This document shows positions 7,436 through 13,758 of a stretch of DNA of 13,758 nucleotides, piece after piece. The notes beneath the pieces are model-generated. The model saw nothing but the letters and a program-made list of their open reading frames with translations, did not search any database and was not told the DNA's origin. The translations under genes were made by a program, and so were the position numbers. The first letter of the stretch is position 1. Each line of letters starts with the position of its first letter. The stretch is from Bacteroidota bacterium (GTDB lineage: Bacteria; Bacteroidota; Bacteroidia; Chitinophagales; Chitinophagaceae). The stretch covers positions 1 through 13,758 of the forward strand of contig JAEZDC010000044.1 of NCBI GenBank assembly GCA_023429825.1, written 5' to 3'.

Positions 7436-7621
7436 ATTGGCACACTTTTGATAATACTATATACAGACGAGCAAAAGAATCAAAAGCAATAGTGGTCGCT
7501 CAGTGGATAAGAACAGAAGATATTGTGAGTGATCCCGATGGTTTTACAAAAGGCAGGAATTAGTAAAAGAAAAAGTAGGAACGATAAGGCGGCTTAGCAG
7601 TAGGCCGCCTTATCGTTTTAT
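7436..7621. repeat. 186-bp direct repeat, copy 2
   Basis: Second copy of the unit at 6724-6909, in the same orientation and 98.4% identical. The flanks differ completely from those of copy 1: identity starts at ATTGG and stops just after the hairpin, TTTTAT. The open frame of copy 1 is kept (7438-7560) with one silent and two missense differences (E to V, I to N), which gives no sign of selection on that peptide. The stop of the flanking minus-strand gene at 7663 is 42 bp to the right, so both copies lie at the 3' end of a minus-strand gene. Confidence 0.95.
7580..7619. terminator. Hairpin terminator at the right end of repeat copy 2
   Basis: Same 14-bp perfect stem and 10-nt loop as in copy 1 (7580-7593 with 7604-7617), followed by TTTTAT on + and by a T-rich stretch on -. 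It probably ends the message of the 7663-8982 gene as well as any transcript started in the repeat. Confidence 0.8.
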
Positions 7622-7662
7622 GATGTTATCAATTGATCAAGCATGACCAGTGAGCAGAATCT

Positions 7663-8982
7663 TTACCAACATCCTTTTGCAGCACTGGTGATCGTTCTTC
7701 CATTTTGAATTGTGCTAACTACGGTAGTACCATCACTGCTGATGCTGAGGGAGCAACTACCACAAAAAACGCCGCCACTTTCATAGAAAAGTCCATTGGT
7801 GAACAGGGTTTGTTTAGAGAAGTACCCATTCCTGATCTCTAATACGTTGAAGATATAACTGCGGTCATAGTCTCTACCCGTAGCCTGCACCACGAGCAAC
7901 GCTTTGGTTCTGCCACAATCCTGGATGAGACCCACGGCATATAAATTATCCGGCACTACGCTGAATATCTTTTTGGTCCATGGCAGTTTTGAAATGTGTT
8001 TGCTACCTACTAGCTTCTGTGGGGTGAGTGTGTATGGCAGACTTAGTTTGGGGAAGCTCTCCATGAATTTTTTGAAATCAGCATCGTCGCTTGCATTGTT
8101 CGTACCTACGGGAGGTTCTGTTTTTTGCGGCTCCTTTTTCTTATTGAAATTATCTACCACTTCTTTGGCCAGTCGTTGTATCTCCGCTTTCTGGCTTTCG
8201 CTGAGTGTAGCCACCAGTTTCTTCATATCCATATAATAAGGAACATCCAGTACGATCTCAAAAGCGGCCCTGATATTCTTATTGGCGATCGCAGGATAGA
8301 TCCTGGTGAACGCTTTTTCTACCTCGTATGTATGATAAAGATTCGACTTAAGTATCTCAATGTGCTTCTTCGCATCATTCACGATCGTTTGCATATCATT
8401 GGTAGCATCCAGCCGGGCTTTCATCTTCAGGTTCAGTTCTTCGGCAGTTGCTTCAACACTTTGTTCTAAAGGTTTATTGAATGAAACGGTGACGATAAAT
8501 TCTGAAACAGGCGTAAGTTCTGTTTTGATGATGGTCGCACCTCCCAACCAACTGCTAGTGTCCCTGCGGGAATAGGAGGCGCTGAGTAGTTTGTCAAGAT
8601 CATTTTTTACATCCGCGATCTTCTTTGGATCTTCTCCCAAAGAAAGTGTTCTCGTAGCGATCCACTTCCACGGAACGGCGATGTTTGCGTTGGCAATGTA
8701 AGATTCACCGCGTTGCAAGATGACGATAACATCTGCAGGCTGCAAGGTGGGAGTGAACATCTCATTTTTCTCATAGGTTCCAGGGGCTAAAGAAGCGGTA
8801 AGTGCAAATGCCTTTTGATCAGCGTTGTTTGCCACGGCGATAACATTTTTAATAGAATTGAAAAGCTCATTCCTGGCGGGAGCCGGCTTTGTGACTTTAG
8901 GCTTAGTGGGAGTTTTTGGTTTTACCTGCGCTTGAACAAGCACACCACAACAGATGAGAAGTAAACAGAGGCCGCACCGCAT
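7663..8982 (-). CDS. Exported hypothetical protein
   Basis: A 439-aa protein with a clear signal peptide (MRCGLCLLLICCGVLVQAQ, residues 1-19) followed by a Lys/Pro-rich stretch (about 21-37). The middle (about 40-290) is mixed helix and strand with many charged residues; a low-complexity linker KKKEPQKTEPPVG follows. The C-terminal ~125 residues, from about LPYTLTPQKL, look like a beta-rich domain with cysteines in QDCGRTK, FCGSCS and the final GCW, suggesting disulfides in the periplasm or outside. I recognise no family. No lipobox is evident: the early cysteines lie inside the hydrophobic core without a good -3/-1 context. It is transcribed alone, with repeat copy 2 and its hairpin downstream. 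Confidence 0.75.
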   Translation of the reverse strand: MRCGLCLLLICCGVLVQAQVKPKTPTKPKVTKPAPARNELFNSIKNVIAVANNADQKAFALTASLAPGTYEKNEMFTPTLQPADVIVILQRGESYIANANIAVPWKWIATRTLSLGEDPKKIADVKNDLDKLLSASYSRRDTSSWLGGATIIKTELTPVSEFIVTVSFNKPLEQSVEATAEELNLKMKARLDATNDMQTIVNDAKKHIEILKSNLYHTYEVEKAFTRIYPAIANKNIRAAFEIVLDVPYYMDMKKLVATLSESQKAEIQRLAKEVVDNFNKKKEPQKTEPPVGTNNASDDADFKKFMESFPKLSLPYTLTPQKLVGSKHISKLPWTKKIFSVVPDNLYAVGLIQDCGRTKALLVVQATGRDYDRSYIFNVLEIRNGYFSKQTLFTNGLFYESGGVFCGSCSLSISSDGTTVVSTIQNGRTITSAAKGCW

Positions 8983-9143
8983 TGAATAATTTTTGATTAA
9001 AAATAAGTGCTTTTGAAAAAGGGTGCTGTACCAGCGGGTACTGATTTTAAAAGGGTTGCCGCCTCAGCAACAGGGCCACGTTCGCTTTACCGTAATAGGA
9101 TACCTTATCGTTTATATGTGCCAGTCAAATCAATGTTGGTGTG

Positions 9144-9173
9144 TTGTGTTGTATTTCCTGAATTTTTAATTTG
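9144..9173 (+). promoter_or_regulatory. Candidate Bacteroidota promoter for the 9214 gene
   Basis: TTG (9144-9146), a 19-nt spacer, then TTAATTTG (9166-9173), one base off the TAnnTTTG -7 consensus. The predicted start would give a leader of about 35 nt. The remainder of the 231-bp gap from 8983 holds nothing else I can identify. Confidence 0.35.
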
Positions 9174-9213
9174 GCCTGTCAACAATTTTTTTCAACCGCT
9201 AAATCCATCTACT

Positions 9214-9708
9214 ATGGCTAATGCAAATGAGATCTCTACAGAGATCCAAACCGCCGATATCACAGCGATAGAGGCGGCGATCGCATCGATCAAAGCCAAG
9301 CTCCAACCGGTTTTGCTTTTTAACCTGACTGATGAAGACAGGAAAGGCATTGCGAAAATGGCCGACAAGACCATTCCTTTTGTGAGCAAGGCTTTAGATT
9401 ATGCAGACCAGAACGGCAACCTCGTTCCGCCGTACATGGACTTGCCTGAAGCAAAAAAAGACCTGGCACTTGCCAGGGAGTTGTACAGGCTAATGCAATT
9501 ATTGCAACCGATCGTTACTGCACTGGACGACACGTACACCGTTGCAGGATCGGAAGCTTATGATGCAGCCCGCAGTTTTTACAATTATGTATTGGGTGCA
9601 ACTAAGCAGAATGTGGCAGGAACACAGGCGATCTATGATGACCTGAAGCAAAGGTTTCCCGGCAGATCAAGAAAGGCTTTGAAACTAAAGGAGACGAAAG
9701 AGCAGTAG
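9214..9708 (+). CDS. Hypothetical helical protein
   Basis: A 164-aa protein beginning MANANEISTEIQTADIT at the ATG 9214. The frame is open back to 9007, but that extension is untypical sequence lying over a probable promoter, so the internal ATG is preferred. It has no cysteines, signal peptide or membrane helices. Four or five predicted amphipathic helices (residues about 17-36, 43-64, 76-103, 108-130 and 136-150) suggest a small helical bundle, ending in a basic tail (RFPGRSRKALKLKETKEQ). I have the impression that similar uncharacterised proteins are widespread in Bacteroidota, but I cannot name a family. It is a single gene with its own terminator directly downstream. Confidence 0.75.
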   Translation: MANANEISTEIQTADITAIEAAIASIKAKLQPVLLFNLTDEDRKGIAKMADKTIPFVSKALDYADQNGNLVPPYMDLPEAKKDLALARELYRLMQLLQPIVTALDDTYTVAGSEAYDAARSFYNYVLGATKQNVAGTQAIYDDLKQRFPGRSRKALKLKETKEQ

Positions 9709-9730
9709 GCGATTTCCTGGTTTAAGGTTA

Positions 9731-9755
9731 GGGTCAGCAATAGCTGGCCCTTTTT
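9731..9755 (+). terminator. Rho-independent terminator after the 9214-9708 gene
   Basis: GGGTCAGC (9731-9738) pairs with GCTGGCCC (9743-9750) through 8 bp including one G-U, with a 4-nt loop AATA, then TTTTT. It starts 22 bp after the stop codon. Confidence 0.85.
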
Positions 9756-9788
9756 GTTTGATGTTCCACCAAACTTAAAGTATTGATG

Positions 9789-9977
9789 CAGAACAAAAAG
9801 ATCTCTGTAAGTGAGCTTTTTCTCTCCCTGATAGAGAAAAAGCTCGGTAGAAGTGAGGAAAAGCTCACTTGGAGTGTGGAATATCTCACTTGAACTGACA
9901 AAAAGGTCACTCCGAGTGAGAAAAAGCTCTGTTGAAGTGAGAAAAATCTCACTTTGACTGACAAAAAGGTAGGTTGG
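9789..9977. repeat. Array of nine 21-bp palindromic tandem units
   Basis: Exactly 9 x 21 bp, starting at 9789, 9810, 9831, 9852, 9873, 9894, 9915, 9936 and 9957. Consensus unit: hexamer AGTGAG, spacer AAAAAG, hexamer CTCACT, 3-nt joint (often TGA). Each consensus unit is an inverted repeat that can fold into a small hairpin. Units are diverged, but period and spacer are kept. The unit at 9894 has GAC…GTC in place of GAG…CTC, a pair-preserving change. The core of the unit at 9810 is the exact reverse complement of that at 9831. A decayed purine-rich stretch (to about 10000) may be further lost units. As 21 is a multiple of 3, the minus strand reads as a heptad-repeat ORF, which I consider spurious. 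Together with the terminator and promoter this fills the 450-bp gap 9709-10158. Confidence 0.9.
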
Positions 9978-10095
9978 AGAGAGAGTAGGGGGAGGAAGGG
10001 AATAATCTATGTTCGCTTTAACCAGGTTTTCATCGACCAAATGATGACATGCCAACGTAGAGTATAAATACTATAAAAAGAAGGTATTAATGCTA

Positions 10096-10126
10096 TTGAC
10101 CTGAAGTTGGTTCTCTCCTTTTTTTG
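10096..10126 (+). promoter_or_regulatory. Candidate promoter for the lipoprotein gene at 10159
   Basis: TTG (10096-10098), a 20-nt spacer, then TTTTTTTG (10119-10126), which keeps the TTTG half of the -7 consensus but not the TA. A leader of about 25 nt would result. This is weak evidence, offered because it has the right spacing and place. Confidence 0.3.
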
Positions 10127-10158
10127 CTAGAACAAATTGTAAACTTAAATCCTAAACT

Positions 10159-11906
10159 ATGGCTAAGACAACTCGCCTGTGGCTGACAAGTTTTTTATTC
10201 ATGCTGGCATGTACAATAATTATAATTTCATGCCCAAAGTAGACATCCAAAAAGGTGATATTACACCAAATGTTGCAAGATTTTTTGCTTTGCCAGCAAG
10301 TGCTCCGTTGAGTGTTAAACGAGTAGCGAACGAATTAAAAAGACAAAATGAAAGAAAGGGATTTATTACTAACATAATAGCAAAAGAGGGATATGCTATC
10401 TGGGAGCATTCTTTAGTACGTCCTGTTAATTCAGCCACTGCAGCAAGGGGCGGTAGATCATCTGATACTGTCGTTATAGTTCCACTTGTATTAAGCGACA
10501 CACGTTATGTAAATTCCTTCATTCTTGCAATACTAAATGGAACTACAAGGTTGCATTTATTTAGAGGTGATCAATACACCAATCACCGATTTGGAACCCT
10601 GAATACAGATTCTATAACGGCAGAAAAATTGTCGATCCTAATAATGTTGTTAGATAAAGAAGTATTCGGGTATGATCAATTTCTGATTACCGATCATAAC
10701 TTATTCGATTCTTATATTAACATAAGCCGGGATGAGATAGTAACAAGGCGAAAGATTCAGCTTACAGATTCTTTGATTACAAATCCTGATGGCTCCTTAA
10801 GTGAAAGATCCCGTGTTCAGGTGTGTACAACAATTGAATCCTTTCACTGTCCTTTTCCAGGAAGATGTACGCCTGATGGGACCTGCGACGAATGCCCAGA
10901 ATATTGTAAATCTACTTCAACAACCTGCACCACTACTTTCCTTGAAGATCCTTGGGGCAACATTCATGCAGGTGGTGGAGGTGGTACTTCAGGCGGTGGA
11001 AGCGGTGGTAGTGGCGGAAGTGGAGGTGATTATTCCGGGTGCTTAACTGGAGGTGAGTTATTTGCAGGGAGAACGCCGTGCGATGGTGGAACGAACGGGC
11101 CTTTAGGATGGGTAGCTACAGAAAACCCCGATATGGATGATACCTTTGCTGATCCATATAATCCTGTCGATGCTCCTGAAGAGCCAGTTATCGACTTAGG
11201 TGTTGATATTTATGATAGCGTTCCTCCATTACCGCCACTTGCTAATCAAAGAAAGATTGCTGAAGCCCCTTGTAGAGGGAATGTGGAAGATTTGCAGTCT
11301 GGCACGAATGGGGATGCGACAGGGATAATGCCCCGAATGCTCACAAAAACCGATGATCAACTATTCAGCTTAATGAAAAGCTTATTTGGGTTATTTGCCA
11401 TACAAAATAATGATCTGTGGGCAGTGTCTAACAGAATGATTAATAAATTTAAATCTAATTCCGGAGGCTTTTACAGTTCTGACACTTTGAACAAATACGT
11501 ATCGGAAAGTTCGCAAATCGAAAATATGATCCAGCAATTAGGAAGGGAACTTAATCGAAGACTTAGTTTAGCAAACGGAAATATCAATAACGTTCAAAGC
11601 TTCCAAATTGAACGCCCTAAGTTTACTGGCATGTATAACATGTTTCACGGCTTGAAAATTCTTATTAATGACACGGAATGCACTGAAGTTAAGCTATTAG
11701 GATTTCAACAGGGCTCAGGGACTAAATGGGAGGCAGACATTCAAATCACTATCATAGATCATTTTGGTCTAGACAAGCATGATGCTTTAAAATACCAAGG
11801 TACTCATGGCGGATTTGCAGCTTGGTGGGTTTTACAACATATGAGAGGATATCAGCCTTTCAAAACAAAGATTACCATCACAAAACGATTAAGCAGTGAA
11901 TATTAA
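10159..11906 (+). CDS. Large surface lipoprotein with DUF3289-like C-terminal domain; signal peptide and body in different frames
   Basis: Two frames make one plausible protein. The ATG at 10159 reads a lipoprotein signal (MAKTTRLWLTSFLFMLACT, then IIIISC, lipobox cysteine at residue 25), then Pro-Lys and TAG at 10240. The body is open in the -1 frame from before this point to 11906. A -1 shift at CCCAAAG (10233-10239) would give a 582-aa lipoprotein. Without it, the body would have to start at GTG 10179, ATG 10209 or ATG 10230 and would lose its export signal. Numbered from GTG 10179, the body has a domain at about 25-200, a Cys-rich segment (216-250), a Gly/Ser linker (265-284), a Pro/acidic stretch, and a C-terminal domain (about 395-570). 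Its DHFGLD (527-532), GFAAWWVLQH (545-554) and GYQPF (557-561) recall DUF3289. Anchor, linker and variable C-terminal domain resemble a polymorphic toxin; the toxic role is inference. Confidence 0.75.
10233..10242 (+). promoter_or_regulatory. Candidate -1 ribosomal frameshift site
   Basis: In the frame of the signal peptide the sequence is C CCA AAG TAG, a canonical X XXY YYZ slippery heptamer directly followed by a stop. Slippage would re-pair the two tRNAs with CCC and AAA and continue into the long frame with GTA GAC ATC. Downstream structure is weak: a possible GGTG/CACC stem (10254-10267) begins 14 nt after the heptamer. An indel in the CCC or AAA run would look the same. Confidence 0.4.
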
Positions 11907-11916
11907 ATTCTTTACA

Positions 11917-12396
11917 ATGAATGTTTTACTAAACTATATTTTCACCGTGTTGCTATTTATTATTCAAATCGCATGTAAAGATAAAATAGCAGACATGAGA
12001 ATAATCCCAGTTCCATCTACTGACATAATGTATCAGCCTGAAATTCAAGATAAAAAAGTGAAGGGCATCATTCAATATTTTGTTGTAAAAGACTATCCTA
12101 GTTCAGATGCTGCAGATTCTATTCTATTCCGATATGCAGATAGTTGCCGAATGAAATTCCAGTCTGAATTTGAACAGTATTCTGCATATTTCTATAAACA
12201 AACTAAAGCAACAAGCTTAGAAAATATTAGAAAAAAAGGGAAATACATAGAAAGAGAATTCGAAAGGGAGGACTTGATTTTTCATGTGTCTTGCTCAAGA
12301 GTAGAGGGTGTTTGCTTTAAGGATAAATATAAGAATGGAAAAGTGGTTCTGGAAAAAGGCGAAAAGGAAGTAAAGATTGATGATGTAAAACAGTAA
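11917..12396 (+). CDS. Small lipoprotein, candidate immunity protein
   Basis: A 159-aa protein from the ATG at 11917. A GTG at 11896 is in frame and would overlap the preceding stop, but the ATG places the hydrophobic signal right at the N-terminus. Residues 1-20 form a lipoprotein signal ending IQIAC, with C20 lipidated. The mature part is small, polar and strongly charged, with two cysteines in HVSCSRVEGVCF and a Lys-rich end (KGEKEVKIDDVKQ). No family recognised. The gene starts 10 bp after the large lipoprotein and is surely cotranscribed. It is followed by a degenerate second copy of its own 3' two thirds. A lipidated partner directly downstream of a putative effector, in repeated copies, is the usual pattern of immunity genes; this role is inference from context only. 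Confidence 0.8.
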   Translation: MNVLLNYIFTVLLFIIQIACKDKIADMRIIPVPSTDIMYQPEIQDKKVKGIIQYFVVKDYPSSDAADSILFRYADSCRMKFQSEFEQYSAYFYKQTKATSLENIRKKGKYIEREFEREDLIFHVSCSRVEGVCFKDKYKNGKVVLEKGEKEVKIDDVKQ

Positions 12397-12734
12397 TTCC
12401 AAAGGTGCTGGCATTTTTCAATATTTTATAGTGAAAAACTACCAAGATTGTAATAAAGTAGATTCGCTGGTATCTCGTTTTTGCGATAGTTGCAAAAACA
12501 ATTTTAAATCAAACTTTATCAGCTATTCGGCCTTTTTTACAAGCAGACACTTGCAACATCCGAAGACTCTATTTCTGCAAAGGGAAATTATTGAAATTTG
12601 ATCTAGATGACTATAAGTTGGTTTATGAATTTTCATGTCTGAATATAGGAGGATGTAAATCTCATAAATACACAAAAGGTGTTATCGTTCCTTCTAAAAC
12701 AAGTAAAAAAGTTATCATAGAGGATGTTAATTAG
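12389..12734 (+). pseudogene. Truncated, frameshifted second copy of the small lipoprotein gene
   Basis: Translation in three successive frames restores a protein aligned with residues about 47-159 of the preceding gene. Frame a gives KGAGIFQYFIVKNY…DSC…YSAF (compare KGIIQYFVVKDY…DSC…YSAY). Frame b gives FYKQTLATSEDSISAKG (compare FYKQTKATSLENIRKKG). Frame c gives GKLLKFDLDDYKLVYEFSC…IIEDVN (compare GKYIEREFEREDLIFHVSC…KIDDVK). The breaks are at the T run 12533-12538 and the A run 12579-12581, each repaired by one added base. There is no signal peptide and no start codon: similarity begins right after the intact gene's stop. Strong protein but modest DNA similarity means an old duplication. 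The frame breaks could be real decay or sequencing errors; the missing 5' end is real. Confidence 0.85.
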
Positions 12735-12753
12735 CAGTAAATAACTCGGCAAA

Positions 12754-12798
12754 GTTTTAATAAAATGCCAGCTTGTTAAGCTGGCATTTTATTAAAAC
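12754..12798. terminator. Bidirectional terminator between the lipoprotein locus and alaS
   Basis: A perfect 21-bp inverted repeat, 12754-12774 with 12778-12798, around a 3-nt loop GTT. The core is ATGCCAGCTT/AAGCTGGCAT, flanked by A/T runs (TTTTAATAAA, TTTATTAAAA) that supply a U tract in both directions. It lies 20 bp after the pseudogene stop and 4 bp from the alaS stop codon, serving both convergent units. Confidence 0.9.
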
Positions 12799-12801
12799 AG
12801 T

Positions 12802-13758
12802 TTATAACAACCCCCTCACCTTCTCCACCACTGCTTTCAAATTACTCGCATCGGTTCCACCCGCAGTCGCCAAAGTTTTCTGCCCGCCGCCGCCACCTTT
12901 GATGATCGGTGCAATATGTTCTTTGATGATCTTGCCTGCATCCAGTTCCCTGTTCTGCGCAATGATCTCTTCCAGCAACACGGCCACATTCGCTTTGCCG
13001 CCGATATTGGCAACGAGTACAACGATATAATCGGTGAGGTCGTTCTTCAGATCAAAACATAATTTCTTCAACGCATCCGCATTGGTCACTTCCACCTCTG
13101 CACCTAAGAAGTTCAGGCCGTTGATGTTCTCAACTTTATCAACCAGCTCTTTTCGTGTAGCAGCAAGCTGTTTCGTTTGCAAAGATTCCATCGACTTGTT
13201 GAGTTGCGCATTTTCTTCAAGCAATCCTTCCAGGGCTTTCTTCAGGTCCTTCGGATTTTTCAAAGTGGTCTTCAGCTCATTCAACAATTGTAACTGGGTA
13301 TTGAGGTATTCTTCCGCAGCAATTCCGCTCACTGCTTCAATTCTTCTAACACCTGCAGCCACTGCGGACTCATGTAATATTTTAAAGAAGCCGAGTTCAC
13401 CGGTATTGCCTACGTGTGTACCACCGCATAGTTCGATGGAGTAGTTAGGGTCCATCACCACCACACGCACCACATCACCGTACTTCTCTCCAAACAAAGC
13501 CATCGCACCCATTGCCACTGCTTCGTCTTTACTCATGCTTTTGATAACGACAGGAAGGTTCGCTCTTATTTTTTCGTTGACGATCTTTTCTATCGAAGCG
13601 ATCTCTCCGTCGGTGACTTTAGCAAAATGCGAAAAGTCGAAGCGGAGATAATCTTCATTAACCAAACTACCTTTCTGCGCTACGTGTGTACCGAGTATTT
13701 GTCGTAAAGCTGCATGCAACAAATGCGTAGCGCTATGATGAATAGCAGTGTGCTGGCG
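12802..13758 (-). CDS. alaS: Alanyl-tRNA synthetase, C-terminal part (runs off the window)
   Basis: The reading frame enters at the window end and stops at 12802, giving about 318 residues of the editing and C-terminal domains of AlaRS, which charges tRNA-Ala and clears mischarged Ser/Gly. The editing-site zinc motif is visible as HHSATHLLHAAL near the window end, followed by GSLVNEDYLRFDFSHF and by ELCGGTHVGNTGELG, which holds the other Cys/His ligands. A coiled coil (about ELKTTLKNPKDLKKALEGLL and beyond) precedes the C-Ala domain with GGGGGQKTLATAGGTD close to the end. The aminoacylation domain lies outside. Its G+C-richer composition contrasts with the A+T-rich locus beside it, placing one edge of the accessory island at the terminator. 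Confidence 0.97.
   Translation of the reverse strand, partial: RQHTAIHHSATHLLHAALRQILGTHVAQKGSLVNEDYLRFDFSHFAKVTDGEIASIEKIVNEKIRANLPVVIKSMSKDEAVAMGAMALFGEKYGDVVRVVVMDPNYSIELCGGTHVGNTGELGFFKILHESAVAAGVRRIEAVSGIAAEEYLNTQLQLLNELKTTLKNPKDLKKALEGLLEENAQLNKSMESLQTKQLAATRKELVDKVENINGLNFLGAEVEVTNADALKKLCFDLKNDLTDYIVVLVANIGGKANVAVLLEEIIAQNRELDAGKIIKEHIAPIIKGGGGGQKTLATAGGTDASNLKAVVEKVRGLL

Noticed and set aside
6724..7621. Composite transposon or IS remnant
   Set aside because: No terminal inverted repeats, no target-site duplication that I can see and no transposase fragment in the repeats or the insert.
9007..9213. 69-codon N-terminal extension of the 9214 gene
   Set aside because: Low-quality protein sequence over a candidate promoter; the ATG at 9214 gives a clean helical protein.
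9789..9977. CRISPR-like array
   Set aside because: Units are contiguous with only a 3-nt joint, the spacers are the same A-rich hexamer, and no cas gene is in the window.
9633..10055. Minus-strand 140-aa ORF with heptad repeats of the type ELFLTST
   Set aside because: It is the translation of the 21-bp palindromic array (7 codons per unit), overlaps the end of the 9214 gene and its terminator, and has no independent support.

Overview
The window looks like chromosomal DNA of a Bacteroidota bacterium, probably of the Chitinophagaceae or a close family. The grounds are an IPExxxVDY-type protein, the short (77 aa) pterin dehydratase typical of the phylum, a persulfide dioxygenase-like protein with two rhodanese modules, several lipoproteins, starts without Shine-Dalgarno sequences, and sequences resembling the Bacteroidota -7 element TAnnTTTG upstream of several genes. 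The family placement is inference. The outer parts are ordinary housekeeping DNA. The middle (about 6.7-12.75 kb) is accessory and visibly more A+T-rich, most clearly after 9.8 kb.

Layout. 1-87 is the 3' end of an unrecognised + strand gene that meets feoB (89-2209, -), a ferrous iron transporter, tail to tail. Divergent from feoB is a tight operon: an M28 metallopeptidase lipoprotein with a PDZ domain, an IPExxxVDY protein (stop and start overlap as TAATG) and a 4a-hydroxytetrahydrobiopterin dehydratase. It converges with a metallo-beta-lactamase/rhodanese sulfur enzyme (4664-6076, -). Divergent from that is a META-domain lipoprotein (6235-6690).

From 6724 to 7621 two nearly identical 186-bp direct repeats (3 mismatches) flank two small minus-strand genes. 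Each repeat starts with a sigma54-like TTGGCAC element and ends in a strong hairpin, so each looks like a compact transcription unit. Next are an unknown exported protein (7663-8982, -), a 164-aa helical protein (9214-9708, +), its terminator, and an array of nine 21-bp palindromic units (9789-9977).

10159-12734 resembles an effector/immunity locus. It encodes a large lipoprotein with a Cys-rich segment, a Gly linker and a DUF3289-like C-terminal domain, then a small lipoprotein that could be its immunity partner, then a frameshifted, 5'-truncated second copy of that small gene. The large gene is unusual: its lipoprotein signal peptide is encoded in one frame and the body in the -1 frame. They are joined at a canonical X XXY YYZ slippery heptamer (C CCA AAG) directly before a stop codon. 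This is either programmed -1 frameshifting or an indel. A 21-bp perfect hairpin terminator then separates this locus from the 3' part of alaS (12802 to the window end, -).
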